Shown here: in pieces, positions 45,966 to 58,654 of the stretch | Numbering within the stretch: the first letter of the stretch is position 1 | Layout of the letters: every line of letters begins with the position of its first letter | Assembly: GCF_030867095.1 (NCBI RefSeq) | Contig: NC_081825.1 | Span: forward strand, 49,280,501 to 49,344,500 | Direction of reading: 5' to 3' | DNA length: 64,000 nucleotides | Origin: Alligator mississippiensis | Taxonomy: Eukaryota; Chordata; Crocodylia; Alligatoridae | Translations under genes and position numbers: made by a program | The notes under the pieces: model-generated | The model's input: the letters and a program-made list of their open reading frames with translations, nothing else | Database searches by the model: none | What the model was told of the DNA's origin: nothing

Positions 45966-48229
45966 AGCAGAATTTAGCTCTTTGTGTTTTAGTATGATTG
46001 CCATTCTTTTCTCACAGGGCTACAATTTACCTACGTACTAGATCACTAGGGAGTTCACAGAGTTCTGTAATCCAACATACAGCTACATGTAGCTATAGAT
46101 GTATTCTAAAACACAGAAGCGTGTCTTCCAGGACCATACCTAGAATTATCAGCCTTATTGTCATAAGCCTTAAATTTAAAAGACAAAGAAATAATTAGTT
46201 AGAATATTCCTTATTATTTATATTAATATGAATCTTGTCGGATTAGACAAATACAAGGTCTTGGACACACACCTATGAAACAAGGGAATGGCATTGTTTG
46301 ATGCAGCCAGCTCTTCCCAAGACTCAGTTTACAATCTCCAGGTTCATCAAGGGGCAGTATTATAGGACCTGAATAGGGAAAACTGATCTGACTGGCTGCT
46401 AGCAGGTATCTCTGAAAATCTCTGGTCTGGCACTCCCTCCCAGTTGGAGAGGGGTGAGTGAGGGCTCTCCTTTCATACCACATTTGAAAATACCTCACCC
46501 GGAAGACAGTAGTTCTAGGAAAGTCAGTAACTTTTATGGACAGCCCTGATATCATACCTGTAAGTACTTATTTTAGATGCAAGTCCTCTGAGTAGCACCA
46601 CCTAGCACACCAGTCTACACTTAAGTACTAGGCCAAAGTACCTGAACAGAGAAACAGAATTTTTAGCAACTTTGTTCGGCCCAATTTCTGACTTGGGGGG
46701 AATTTTAAATATACAATATAGAATTGCAATACTATTACATCAGCTGGCTTGGAATTGCTTTCTTTAAGTGCCTGTTTCAGCAAAGGAATCATTTGGTACA
46801 TTTTCTTTTCTTTTCTTTGTTTTTTTACCCTGACCAGAAAACAAAGAGGTTTGTCAAGTTTTTTTCCAGCTTGCAGGTAAAGGGTTACAGATTCTAGGAA
46901 GTTTTAAATGCAAACTTTAAAGGATTTTATTTTCATCTACAGTCACATGATACCTTAATACCCAATGACACTAACAACAGTGTCTCATTAAGAGGTCATG
47001 CAAACTCTCAGATAAACAAGGCATTCTTACATATTTAACATTCAAATGCAGAAGCCAAGCTAAGGCATGGAAGATTTTAATCAGAAGAGCTGCACTTCCT
47101 GACCAACCCAAAAGTCTCAGGTAGGAAAAGTTCTTATTCCTTTATGTTTGTCTACATTCCTGATGTTAACTATATTTTCAAGATAAAGTGTTTACCAGGT
47201 TTTTGATCTTTTAGTTTTTAGATTAATCTTTCTAATAGTTTCAGCTGGAAAACATTTGAACTCCTTCTTTAATGTTGCACCTGTTGCAGAGGCACTATGT
47301 TTTCTGAATAAAAACATTTACAGTCCACTTAGTGGTAAAGCACAGCGGAGCAGATTGATTTAATTAAAAAAAAAGTCTGACCACCTAAAGCTAAGATTAA
47401 TTTTAGTTATCCTTGTTGCTAAACCATTCACGTTGGGTTTTTGGTCGGGGGCAAGTGGGTGGTTGTAAGAAAAAAAAAAGTTGATACATTCCTTGTGCCT
47501 GAAAAAAGGAGTCTAAGCATTTCTGACTTTTTTATGCTATGAATTGCATATATCATTTCAGTGAATATGTATTTTAATGGATCTGGTTTCCCATGATTCC
47601 AGTTTCCCAATTCCCATCTCCTAAAAATCTGGTTAATTCCTCAAAAACTTGCAAGTTAAATACAACGCAGGTGAAGTTGGAAACCTCAAAATTCAAAAAA
47701 AGGAACAAAATATAGAAATGATGGGCGTGGGGGAACAGTTAAGACCACAACTCTTATTAAAATCTGGGAAGTCAGGTATATATTTTTGTATCAAGCCATA
47801 TTCAGCAACACATAAAATGGCATAAGGTACCACTTACCTTAGTAGTATCAGGGGGGTCATGGTCTCATTATTGCTGCAGAATTTCTATGTACTGTGTCAG
47901 GCAACAAATAGACCTCTTCCCCATATGAAGACCTCTTTCCACACTTTATTTTTTTCTTCCAACAACATAATTGTTTTAGACAAGGCACTATCAACTCACC
48001 ATTGTATTCCCTTTGCAGGAATGTAGTACCCAGACTTGTTTGACAACTCTCCCTCTAGTTTATCAAAAGATTGCCCCATTGGGAATTTCTCCTACTTAAA
48101 GCAACAAGCAGCAATGTTGATTTTCTCTAAATGCTATCCTTCTGAGGAAGAGAGGATGGTTGCTGGGAAGGCCCTTTCTTCAATTTATTGTATAAATATA
48201 TTTTCTTGTCCTAACTACTATTAAGAGAG
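45966..48229. other. Intergenic, nothing recognised
   Basis: AT-rich DNA with no domain-bearing frame. Short frames such as 46223-46555 (minus) lack support. Confidence 0.45.
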
Positions 48230-48350
48230 AGAAGCAGAAGATAATAATAATGTGTCACACTTAATTGTGCTCTTCAGCCAGCTGTCAAAGCGCTGTCCAA
48301 AGAAAACTACCGTTACCCACATTTAATACATGAGGAATCTTTAAGCCCCC
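48230..48350 (+). repeat. Old SINE/LINE tail ('caaagcgctgtccaaag')
   Basis: 'ataataataatgtgtcaca', then 'tcaaagcgctgtccaaag', then 'ttacccacatttaa' is the pattern of an ancient vertebrate interspersed repeat 3' region. Family not fixed. Confidence 0.4.
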
Positions 48351-51228
48351 TCAAGCTTATCAACTGCATTTTCAGAAGTGGACATAAGCTTGAACTTGCT
48401 TCAATTTATGGATTTCTAATTTGAGATACCCTAGGCCTAGTATTCAAAAAGGCAGAAGAAAAATCAGTCCCAGAATGTGTTGTTGGATTTCCAGAAAACT
48501 TGTCAAAATAGGGTCCACTCTTAAATTCTGGCTAGAAGCAACTACCATAAATCTACAACACAACTCTGGGGCAAAGGCAGGAATGGAGTTCAGCCAGCCA
48601 GGCATTCCCACTCTGCATCCTGTATTAAGCCCTCAGAAGCACAGTGCAGCTGCTTCGCTGCCCAGATTGTCAGGGTAATGAGTATTCAGTTTGAGAAGCT
48701 TACTCGGAGATACTTGTTAAAGCTATGACTCAAGGCAGTTGCTGTGCACTATCCTATATTCACATATTAACACTGTTCCAATGTGGTTGATCAGCACACA
48801 AAATTACTGTTTAGAATGAAAATAGGGCAATGAAGACTTATCAGTCTGAAGGTATATTCACTTTTCAAGAAGGATGGGCTGATTTGCAGACCAGGGACTT
48901 TGAGGACCCCCACTACTCCCATATGTCTGCTCCTGTAGTCCTATACCCAAGCAAGACTTCATGAGTAGACCCCGAACTTCAGACTCCCCTCAAGGCTCCT
49001 GCTGCCTGCAATGGACTTAGAATCAATTAAGTATGTAGAACTGAAAAAAAAAAAAAGAAAAGAAAGTGGAAATCGATTTTTGTCATCAAATAGCTGTCTT
49101 ACTTAATAACATGCATTTCAATATTTCCAGATAAGATCAGCCAAATTATAGGATTTGTTGCTTTCACATAAATATTCGAAAAACACCAGTGCAACCAGCA
49201 ATTTTGCAGAGATTTGTTTGTGAAGAATAAAATAATTTTTTTTAGCTGTCAGTACCAAAATACAGGAGCCTTTGGTTTGGTTTGGGTATGAGTTGGCATG
49301 ATAATTATCTAAATGAAATTCTGGTTACCTTAAAGTAGCAGTATATGTTTATTCAAATATCATTCTGTGAACATTACCTTATAACAGCCAGGATGTTATC
49401 TTGAGCCAGATCCTAAATGGTATGAATGGGCACAGCTGCACAGATTTCAGAAAATTTTAAATTAGATGAATATCTAAAATATTTATGAATTAGATTACTA
49501 TCAGCCCCATCGGAAGAAAGAAGCATTCAGCTGTGCATCTCATCTAGCATCTGAGAATGTGCTTATTTTTGTGTTACTGCTGTGCTACCTACTGTTAGCA
49601 GTAGTATAATCACAGTAACAAGAAGCCCCAGTCATAAGCCAAGAGCCCATTGTTCTAGGCCCCATACAAACACAGAACAAAAGATGGGAACTTCAAATAA
49701 TATAAGTACATCAGTCACAGTAGGTCAGGTTTTGTTGACAACTTCTTTGATGTAAAACTAGAGTAGGACCATTAGTTTCAGAGGAAATACTTTAAATATA
49801 TACTATGATAGGTAAGAATAGAATTTGAACCAAAGTTCTTAAGATCACTGCAGAAAACTTTTCATATAATACAAAGTGCATAGTCCATGATCCATGGGAG
49901 GGGAATGTACCAACTCTAAGACTGGCAGCCATCCCACTGTAAATGGAATGGAAAAGGAGTACTGCATCTTTAAATACCAACCGCAGTATATTATGACTCT
50001 TGCATTTTAAGTAATGTTTGTACAGATTGGGTGGGTCATGGAAAACCAATATTTAGCAGCTCAGTAGTTAAATCTGCTACATGTTTAATTACGTAAAATG
50101 TTCTTAGCGAGTTTGAGAGGTATTGTATTAAATATTTGCACTGGATATTCAATATAGGTTTTCCATGGCCTCAGTCATAAAACATACAGAACTTTACTTT
50201 TAAAAAGAAAGAGCCTGAACTTGGATTGAGAAAAAATACAACAATCACATTAATTTCTAAGAACCCAATAGAAATGATATATAAACACCTGGCTTCCTTG
50301 TTAGAGGTTCCGCTGTTCCTTATACCAGTAATTTAACAATACTTACGGTAATCAGCATTGCTTTGATTATTGCATTTTGATTATGACATACTCCCATTTA
50401 ACTTCATGCTTAGTAATGTCAACATGGAGTCAGCTGCAGAGGTGACTCATGGGGCTGCCCTGGTAGATGCACATAGACCAAATACTTCCTTCTGGTTCAA
50501 AGGCAGAGAAAAATTCTTGGAAATTAATGAAACATGGACAAACTCTAAAGAAGGGTCTAACAGACAGACACATAATCAATGTGACCCTCAAATAGTTAAA
50601 ACAATATTTTTTCTGTCTTGTTTTTACAGTAATAGAGTTATCAGGGAACAGCATTATTATAAATGTCAGTCAGTTATGGGCCTAGAAGGCCCATTGGGCT
50701 AGTGTAGTTAAGACACTCCAACTTCCACTGCCAGAGACAAACAAGGAAGCAAAGTGGCTAGTATTCCAGTCATCTCTGACTACCTGGACCAAACAGTTAG
50801 ATATTTACTTACAGTTGGACTGACAGAGGGTAACCTTCAGCACAAATCAACAGCAATACTACATCTTGATTGTAGAAATGAAGCAAAATCCCTTTACCGT
50901 TCTGTGGCCATGCTTTTAGGGTGTGAGCAAGTGTTTGCTGCACCTTTACTTCACTTTACTTTTAGCCATCTACACCTAGACTGCAAACAAGCATGTGCAG
51001 TTCCAGGAGTAGTGTGCGCAGGCATTCACTGCTCCTGGGAGCCATGTAGAAGCCTGGTGTTAGTAACTCAGGGTAGGAGGAAGGGCAGGCAGGTTGCAGG
51101 GAGGGTTGTGGGTCCAGGGGGTGGGGAGGTTGGTAGAATGAAGGGCGGGTAGCATGTTCACAGGGCAATTTGCTGGTTAGGAGTGATGGGGGGGGGAGGG
51201 GGGAAAGAGGGCTAAAAATAGCTCACTC
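48351..51228. other. Intergenic with one old repeat
   Basis: No gene. 49620-49690 ('caagaagccccagtcataag', then 'acaaacacagaacaaaag') is a piece of an old dispersed vertebrate repeat. 50920-51130 has weak similarity to the MITE ends elsewhere in the window. Confidence 0.4.
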
Positions 51229-51232
51229 AGAG

Positions 51233-51300
51233 GGGGCATTGGCAACATGTAGGGGGTGCATGCACACCCCCTGAGATTGGCTGTGCCCCCCGCAGTCTTT
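51233..51300 (+). repeat. Diverged head of the 'gcgtagggggtgca' family
   Basis: 'ggcaacatgtagggggtgca' followed by 'caccccctgag' parallels 32761 and the inverse of 35584. Confidence 0.45.
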
Positions 51301-52392
51301 AAACTTTTCATCTAAACAAATGGGTTCTCCAGCAGCACAGTGCCATGTAATCCCATCCAGGAGTGTTGATTCAATACTGACTGACAAGCAAAGGAGCCCT
51401 ACTTTCTGAATTATGAGCACCCCATCAAGCAGCAAAAAAGTTTTCTTCAAACCAGCAGTGACCTGGTCAGTTTAGGAGAATTAATGAGAATACAGCCCAA
51501 TAGTACTGTGTATAGCAGCAGGCAGTGCCAGTAAACTGAGAGTGGTTAATTGTTACTATACCATAGAACTCAAATACTGGAAAGCAGGAGAAAGAATCAG
51601 AGAGAACAGGATTGAAACATGAATCATTACGTGTTTTTATTGCTCTAAGGTCTATGTCTAAATAGCTAAAAGAGAGAATTGAAGGAAGGATGAAGAAAAA
51701 ATGTCATGAGGTTACTACAGATAGTAACAATCTCTCCATGGTTCCAGTTAATAGCTCTCATTTAGATGTGTGATGAAATTTATATTTTGTTCTGTACCGA
51801 TCATATTGCCTGAGGAAGTATGAACTAAATACTTCTTTTGCAGTAACAATAGAAAGCAGACAGACAAAATCCAAAGAGTTTCTCTTTTTATCTGACCTTT
51901 TTTCTCCTTCAGTTTTTATCCAGCAGCTTATTTAACTCCCCATTCCTTATTCAAGTCATAAATGTCCAATGTAGAGCCACAAATGCTTTCTGGTGATAAA
52001 GACTTTTTATAGTTCCATGCTCCATTGTAAATTCACATGCAACCTCATCTGGTGATTCAGAAGGAAAATTGAAAATATAGAACTCCCCAAACTCTGTTCT
52101 TTAATATCATTCCCCACTTTGGAATAATTTCCATTCTCTAAAAATTGAGCTGGATTTTGACTGAGTATGGCAACTTAAGATGCGATTAACTGGCATGGCA
52201 GAAGTGCAATTGTTGGGATCACATATCAGATATCATTGAGCCCTTAATTTAACATCTGTAAATGGCCTTAGACTAGTCTAAGTTAGCTTATGGCACATAA
52301 ATAGGTCCAATTCCTAACCATAACAATCAACTAACTCCTACTAACTTCTAAGTTTGCCTGTCAAATCTTGTAGTGACAGAACGAGACCCTAA
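51301..52392. other. Intergenic, nothing recognised
   Basis: AT-rich, no gene; ends at the TAA that precedes the Harbinger-like copy. Confidence 0.5.
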
Positions 52393-52950
52393 GGCTAGGA
52401 ACAGAATTTACAAACAAGCCGGTATAAGTGTTCAGAAACTGGTTTAAAACTAACAGAACATTCAGTGCACATAAACCAGTTTCAAAATGGCCCAAACTGG
52501 TTTGAGATAAACCCAGTTGAATGTAGTATCATGCTTAACTGATTTGGCTCAAAACAGTTTATGCAATGTCTGTCCCAGACCCCTTCCTGGTTTAAGTTAA
52601 ACCAGAGTCCCCCAGCATCCCAAAATGCTTTCTGGGCTAGACTCTGCTCCAGCCCAGCCAGGCTGGCTCCGCCCTCCTGTTCCCCAGCCAGAGCACAAAC
52701 AGGCAGGATCGGGGGTCTAGCCAGAGAGGCATTTAATTTCCCCCTCCCTGTGCCACCAACAGGGACCTGAGCCAGGTCTGCTGGGCGCTCCCCCCTTGCT
52801 GCTGCAGCAACAGGGCACCATGGACCCTGAGGCAGAGGCGGGCAGGGAGGAGGGTTAGTCGTCTGTCTACCCCCACTAGCAGCTGGGTCTGCCTGCTGTC
52901 ACCGCCACACTCACTCCCTGAGTGAGTCCAGTGTTGCCCTTGCTTTACCT
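52393..52950 (-). mobile_element. Harbinger-like element, copy 2, truncated
   Basis: Starts 'ggctaggaacagaat' after TAA (52390-52392). It then matches, inverted, the 17.5-17.7 kb end of the first copy, including 'gtctgtcccagaccccttcc' and 'cccccagcatccc', before a GC-rich interior. The other terminus is missing; a minus-strand CR1 piece begins at about 52951. Confidence 0.72.
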
Positions 52951-53072
52951 CTGGCTCCCCACATATCTAAAAAAGGACTTTTTATTGTCCTTGATATTTG
53001 TAGCTAGTTCCGTTGCAGCTTTGGCTTTCCTGGTTTGCTCTCTGCAGGTTCGGACCAGTGCAGAGTATTCCT
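52951..53072 (-). mobile_element. CR1 internal fragment, antisense
   Basis: Reverse-complemented, it matches 13075-13200 of the near-complete CR1 (linker region), including 'atcaaggacaataaaaagt' and 'gatatgtggggagccagagg'. It has neither CR1 end. Confidence 0.8.
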
Positions 53073-55587
53073 ATTCAGTCTATTTTGTCTACTGAAATCC
53101 TGTCTAAGATATTTTTGCCAGGGACTTCCATAGAAACAGGATACAGCCTAACACCATACATCTATATGGAGTATTCTGATGTAATTGCTTAACAAAATGA
53201 GGATGAAAATAAAAGAGCTAGCGTAGAAAACATGGTGTTACATACACTTTCACCCCAAGACTTGAGCATCACCCTGTGGACTCATTGTATCCCCCCTTTC
53301 TTTTGCCATCCAATCTTGTTTCGCCATTGTTGGAAAATACTCAAAAGGGACAGGTGATATTTTTATAAGGGATGACACCATTCTTTGGTAAACTGTTGAT
53401 CCCCACTGTACTCACTGATGGGATCCTTAGTTGCTTTGATGAGTGATTGCTAAACCATCAGACTGTCACAGTCATCATCCACAAACAGGCCCTAGGTACT
53501 GGCCCCTGTGACAGCCCATTCTCTCATTTAATGACATAGTATCTGCTGCTGTGAGGATGACTGTTCACCCTGAGAGGCATACTGCTGCATCACTTCTCCA
53601 GCAGTATCTTTGGAGCTACATTACGTTGTCCTCCTGTAAATGCCTGAGCTCTCTGCATGAATATGGGGACAGAGAATCAACTATGATCCCATACACATAT
53701 TCATTTTGGACTGCCAACACACTTTCATGGCATTTCTCATCCTGCAGCTGCATTCACCAGCACAGTGCTTTTTGCCCGGGGGGATGCTGTGGGCAGCCTA
53801 ACTGTAATGCAGTTTTCTAGCATCAGGGTTGAATTCAGTACAGATGTACCAACATACATCTGCTATCTTTACACCTTTTGTGCTTCCTAGCAAATCAGTG
53901 CTTCCATGTATGTAGTGCAGTTTCTTTCCCAAGAGAAAATACTATCAGCTCCTACTCCTCTGTCATCTGGGAACTGAATATGAACCTGATTGTGATCTCA
54001 CTCATACACCTTTAAGTCCACTGATTTCAAAGGAGCTACTCAACTGATATACTGAGATCAGTATGAGACCCTGCAGATTTCAGGCTTTTGAAGCAAAATG
54101 AATGCCCTGCACCTTTATAACTCAGTGGAAAAAGAGGTTACTGTGTTATCAATAAACTGAAGAAGCCTTTGTTTATGTCCTTTATGCAGGTTTTCCTGCT
54201 CTGGGTGGGGCATGGAAAAAACAATATTTACCTGCTGTGTAGCTCTACTGTGTGTGTTTGTTTTGTATTATCATTTCTCATGTAAATTTAGCAGATGTCT
54301 CATGAATTGATATCAGCTCTGGACTTCCAAGTTGTCTACTAAACAGCAGGCTAGGAGTGAACAGGCAACATCTGGGCATGTAAGATATACAGTGAAATTC
54401 CAGCCATTGATTCATAGGCAAAGAAGTTTAGAGAACAAAATACTGCAAGATTCTCATTTGCATTTCAAGTGAAGCAAAAGCTAAACTATCAACCCCAAGC
54501 AGAGAGCCCTAAGGCAGAAGAAAGTCACATGAAATTTATGTTCTTGAATTATTTTGAATTCAAAACATTTGGAAACACTTTTCACTGCACTGAACAAAAT
54601 CAGATTGCTAGAGGGTTGGTCCTTATTTACTAATAAATGTTAGAAAAGGCAAGTGCAATTCCAATAGTTTGGCAAAGAATATGCATACAAAAGAACAGCA
54701 ACCCTGATAGATTAAATCTGTTTGTTGTATGATTTAAGCACAGAATTGTCAAACAAATGTAATTGTTAAACTAGGTGTCTTTGAATCTGATACTGCTCCC
54801 AATGAGGTTAAGGACAAAATTTACACCAACCTCAACAAGAGGCACAAAAGCTCATTTCTAAAAATCAGGTAATTTATTAGGAACTATAAAGAGTTCAGCA
54901 ATTCTGAAAAAAATATTTAGGCTCATAAGTAGATGACTTTAGAAGTCACAGGTTTTATTATGTCTTGTTTATCATTTAATAATAAAATAGGTTTTTAATT
55001 TTTCATTCTCTTTTTTTTTTTCCTAAATCATAGTCCAGACAAATATTCTTCTCTTTTGGTGTCCATCCAACTTTTCAATTTGCATTTGGATTGCAGTGAG
55101 TGAGCATTTCTAAATTTACGGTGCAGAGTGAGACCTAGCACCAACTAATCAGATTTGTGTTAACCTAGCTTTAAGTATTAATTCAAAAGTTACACAGTAA
55201 ATTAATAAATGTCCACTGAATCAGAAATAATTTTAATGTATACATAGTATAATTTCCCTGCTTATGTGTATAACCTGTTTTGACAAGCACAGGGCAAATC
55301 AACATATAACAGAGCAAAGCATTTCACCAGCACTGCTGCAGTTGTGCTGCATTCACTTTATCAGATTAGAGTATATGCACAGTCCAGGCTTACTCTAAAC
55401 TCAGATGGTCTAAACCCAGAGCATGGCAATTTAAGTATCCCAAAAACATGAATATGTTTTATTGAAAAAAACAAAACAGTTTTCATGTCTTCAGCATTTT
55501 AACTAGAAGTTTTATCTTATTTTACTTTTTGGTTCAAAATTTCCCAACCTAAAAAGCAGTGAGTCTTTGATGTAAAGGTATAAGATC
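53073..55587. other. Intergenic, little recognised
   Basis: AT-rich. 54010-54090 resembles an old CR1/L3-type 3' tail. No gene. Confidence 0.45.
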
Positions 55588-55595
55588 CTCTAAGG

Positions 55596-55965
55596 CAGTG
55601 GTGCTCAACCCCCAAAGATCCAGCCTGCAGAGCTGTGTCCATCCAGCTGGCAGGGGGGAGGGGGGAGAGGCTCCCCAAGGATCCAGAAATTTGGGGGTGG
55701 AGTGATAGCAGTTGTAATTGCCACTCCCCTGCTGCTAAATTTCCAGACCTGTGGGGAGTCCTTTAAGATAAATAATGTGACCTTCCATGCTAGATTGCAT
55801 TGGCTGGCAATTGAGCCAGCAAACAAGGTTACTCCATGGCTGGATGTAGGCATGCAGGATCACACCTATGGACTGACCCTACTCAATAACACCACACAAG
55901 ATCCAGTCCAGACTGACCCCATGCCACTCATCCAACCTGCAGTGTTGGAAGGTTTGGCACCAGTG
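55596..55965. mobile_element. hAT-like element A
   Basis: Termini CAGTGGTGCTCAACC and GGTTTGGCACCAGTG match as inverted repeats at 12 of 15 positions. The 8-bp flanks are ctctaagg (55588-55595) and ctctgagg (55966-55973). Confidence 0.72.
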
Positions 55966-55973
55966 CTCTGAGG

Positions 55974-56275
55974 CAGGGTCAGCTACCTATGGCCAATAGG
56001 CCAGATCCAGCCTGCTGAGCCATGGGTTCAGGAGCATTTGGCAATGGGGGGATTCTCCATGTACTGTACCACAGTTGGCTGCCCTAGGCTTCAGTGGAGG
56101 GTGACTCTGCTTACTCTGCACCCCTTTTGGGCAGCATGGTCTTTCACCACACCATAGCTGGATGGTGGGGAAAAGCAGTGGTGGCAGCTGGTTTTAATGC
56201 CCAGATGCCTCAGACCTAAGTTGAGTCATTCCAGCCCCTACCCTTCCCCCCACCAGAAAACATTACGGCCCCCTG
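55974..56275. mobile_element. hAT-like element B, abutting A
   Basis: Starts 'cagggtcagctacc' and ends 'ttacggccccctg' (CAGGG termini). Flanked by ctctgagg (55966-55973) and ctctaagg (56276-56283). It shares no obvious interior with element A. Confidence 0.65.
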
Positions 56276-56379
56276 CTCTAAGGTGATGGTCCAAATCCCC
56301 AAATCCCAAATGCTCCATGTGAATAATCCCTCTGATACAGACCTTTTCTATCTGTAGATCTGAGAGAACTTTACTGAGG

Positions 56380-56545
56380 AGCTAAGTATAATTATCTACA
56401 TGGAAAAAAATTTTAAAAACTAAGGCAAAGAGAATTGAAGGAACTTTCCCAAGGTCACTCAGCATACCTGTAGCAGAACCAGGAAAAAAAGCCCAGATTT
56501 CCTAAATGCCAGACCAGTGCTGCAGCCTCCAGACTAAACTGTATC
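56380..56545 (+). repeat. MIR-like SINE
   Basis: In order: 'aactaaggcaaagagaattg', 'cccaaggtcactcagc', 'gtagcagaaccagg', 'cccagatttcc' and 'gaccagtgctgcagcctcc'. This is the layout of the MIR core and 3' half. Confidence 0.62.
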
Positions 56546-57480
56546 TTTGTACGAAAAGAAATTTCAGTTCAGTTTCAACAGCGTTCTTATCCTGAAAGGG
56601 GGCACTGCTGTTGCCAATAAATAGTACTTCCAGGCACTGGGAATATGCCATATCAAAAAGCAACCTGAACTACATTATTTACAGCTAAGGTATGAAACAT
56701 TTTGAGCAAAGGGAAATGTCAGCACAATATTTACTAGTATACAGTATCACAAGCTACTTCACTATAATCAGAGTCCCCTATGTCATACTGAACTGTGCAA
56801 TTTTGGTTGATAACTGTAGTGAAAACAACCCATTCTTCTGTGGAAGTAAAAATGGATTAGCTAGCTGGCTTCAATTCAGACATCACCAAGTATCTTAAAG
56901 GAACAAATATTTTTCTATAGCTTTTAAGCATTGTTCCAATTTGAGACTAAAAAAAGACTGTAAATATAATCAAGATAAGAAATCAAGTACATTACAATTC
57001 AATAACAGAAATGTACCTGTATTTCACTGCCATCTTACCATTACAATACCTTAGCCACTTGTGGATTGTTTTTAATAATGGTTAAGACTATAGATTTGCC
57101 TTCATACTTAAGGAATAATTACTCTAATTGCAACATAAAAACCTCTTATTCTTACTCTCTTTGTCATTGTGACCAATAATTCTCTTACTCAGTCCTCATC
57201 AGTCAATGCCTGCCAAGAAAATTGCTTTAAACAGTCAATTGGGAAAGTTCACAGATACTATAAACTACTACAGATCAATGCTTTACACATTGATTTAAAT
57301 ACTATATAAAAAATGTACCCCAGAGACTGAGCCAAAAAGACAAGTAGACTAGAAGAAAAATAATACATCTGATGGAGTTGTTATGGAAGCTTTTATGTTG
57401 TGGAACCTTTCCTTGGAGGACTTCATACACAGTATTAGGCAATTTTACTGTTTTCTATATCATGATGTTAACAACAGTTG
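56546..57480. other. Intergenic, nothing recognised
   Basis: AT-rich, no supportable gene. Confidence 0.5.
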
Positions 57481-57600
57481 TCTCTAGTGCAGGCTTCTAA
57501 TGCCTGAAGAAAGGTGTTTGTGCCCAAAAGCTTGCAAATAACTTTTTCCCAGCTATTTAGTTAGTCTAATAAAAGATATCACATATACCCAAAGAACCAT
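57481..57600 (+). repeat. Dispersed repeat with hammerhead-like core
   Basis: 'cctgaagaaaggtgtttgtg' then 'agcttgcaaataac' and 'tctaataaaagatatcac' is a recurrent sauropsid repeat, as I recall it. It contains CTGAAGA (57504-57510), a 5-pair-type stem with loop TTTG (57512-57525) and AAAA at the GAAA position (57526-57529). Hammerhead cores of this form are known from Penelope-like elements; assignment is inference. Confidence 0.45.
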
Positions 57601-58410
57601 GCCTGTCTACATACCCAAAGTGTTTTATGAGTGTTTACTTTCTTAATAAAGTAAATCCCCCCACTCCCAATTCCCCTGGGATATGCAATTATACTCTGCT
57701 TCCTGCACCTTTACTAGCTTCTCCTCCTGCAAAATGTTCACATCACAGCCAAAAGACAAAGAACTAAGGAAGAAATGTGTTCTAATTTATTCCTCGCATT
57801 TATTACATGAAATCAGACTCAGGAAGAGAACAGAAGAGATACAGCAGTCTACAAAATAATGTATTTAGTGCTCATAGAGTTGATCTGTCAAACATGCATA
57901 GAATCCTGCTGAAGATGTGAAGTAGAAATACATTATAAAATGGCAAAGTAGACAGAAATGGAATGTTTTAATATGTCCGGAGGAAAAATGTCTTGCTCAA
58001 AGCACTGGCTGGCTGTCAGTCTCCCCAACCCCAACTCTTTTTTCCACTCAGCTGAAATAGAGAAAGGTAGCTGTGTAGAAACACTGTTGCAACATTATCA
58101 GAAAGAGGAAAGCAACAACAGAAAGGAGAGAGCTGCATGTTTACATCAAGTAAAATGTTCTTTGCTTTTACTTTGAATGTTTGACCCTTCTTAAATGTGT
58201 GTCCGGGGGGGGGGGGGGGGGGGTGGATGTCTATTAGCAATCCCCAGCCAGGTTGCAAAATAGTCTCGCTTGATCCAACTCCCACCATCTTTATATTGAC
58301 TAAAATATCACATTCTAAAAACCTAATGCACCAAGGTGTGAAGTCCTGGCTTCAGTGCCAGTTGAGAGCAACCAGTACCTTGCAGTATCTTCCTTTATGT
58401 ACTTAACAGT
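57601..58410. other. Intergenic, nothing recognised
   Basis: No gene. Contains the 19-G run at 58205-58223. Confidence 0.5.
58205..58223 (+). repeat. Poly-G run (19 G)
   Basis: Uninterrupted 19 guanines, the longest homopolymer of G in the window. Confidence 0.95.
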
Positions 58411-58654
58411 GGGCACATCTACATGTTTATTAATGTGCTGTAATTACAGTGCATTAAGTTTAGTACCTGTAATAGAAGATACTAACAATGTACTATAGTC
58501 AACACTACTGTGCATTAGCGCAGATAGACGCTTTTTTGTGATGTTAATAAGCATTAGTCTAAGTGTACTGTGCATTAGCACAGTTTTTGCCAGCTGTGCT
58601 AATGTGCAGTAAGATTAGTCTTCTGTACATTAAGTGTCTCTTGTAGATGCACCC
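58411..58654. mobile_element. MITE, 244 bp
   Basis: Termini 'gggcacatctacatg' and 'cttgtagatgcaccc' are inverted (12 of 15). The interior repeats 'gtgcattagc'-type blocks in both orientations. No clear target duplication. Confidence 0.65.

Noticed and set aside
47080..47120. 5' exon of a downstream gene ending at 'tctcag|gtagga'
   Set aside because: Only a donor-like site was seen; no coding potential, promoter or acceptor partner supports it.
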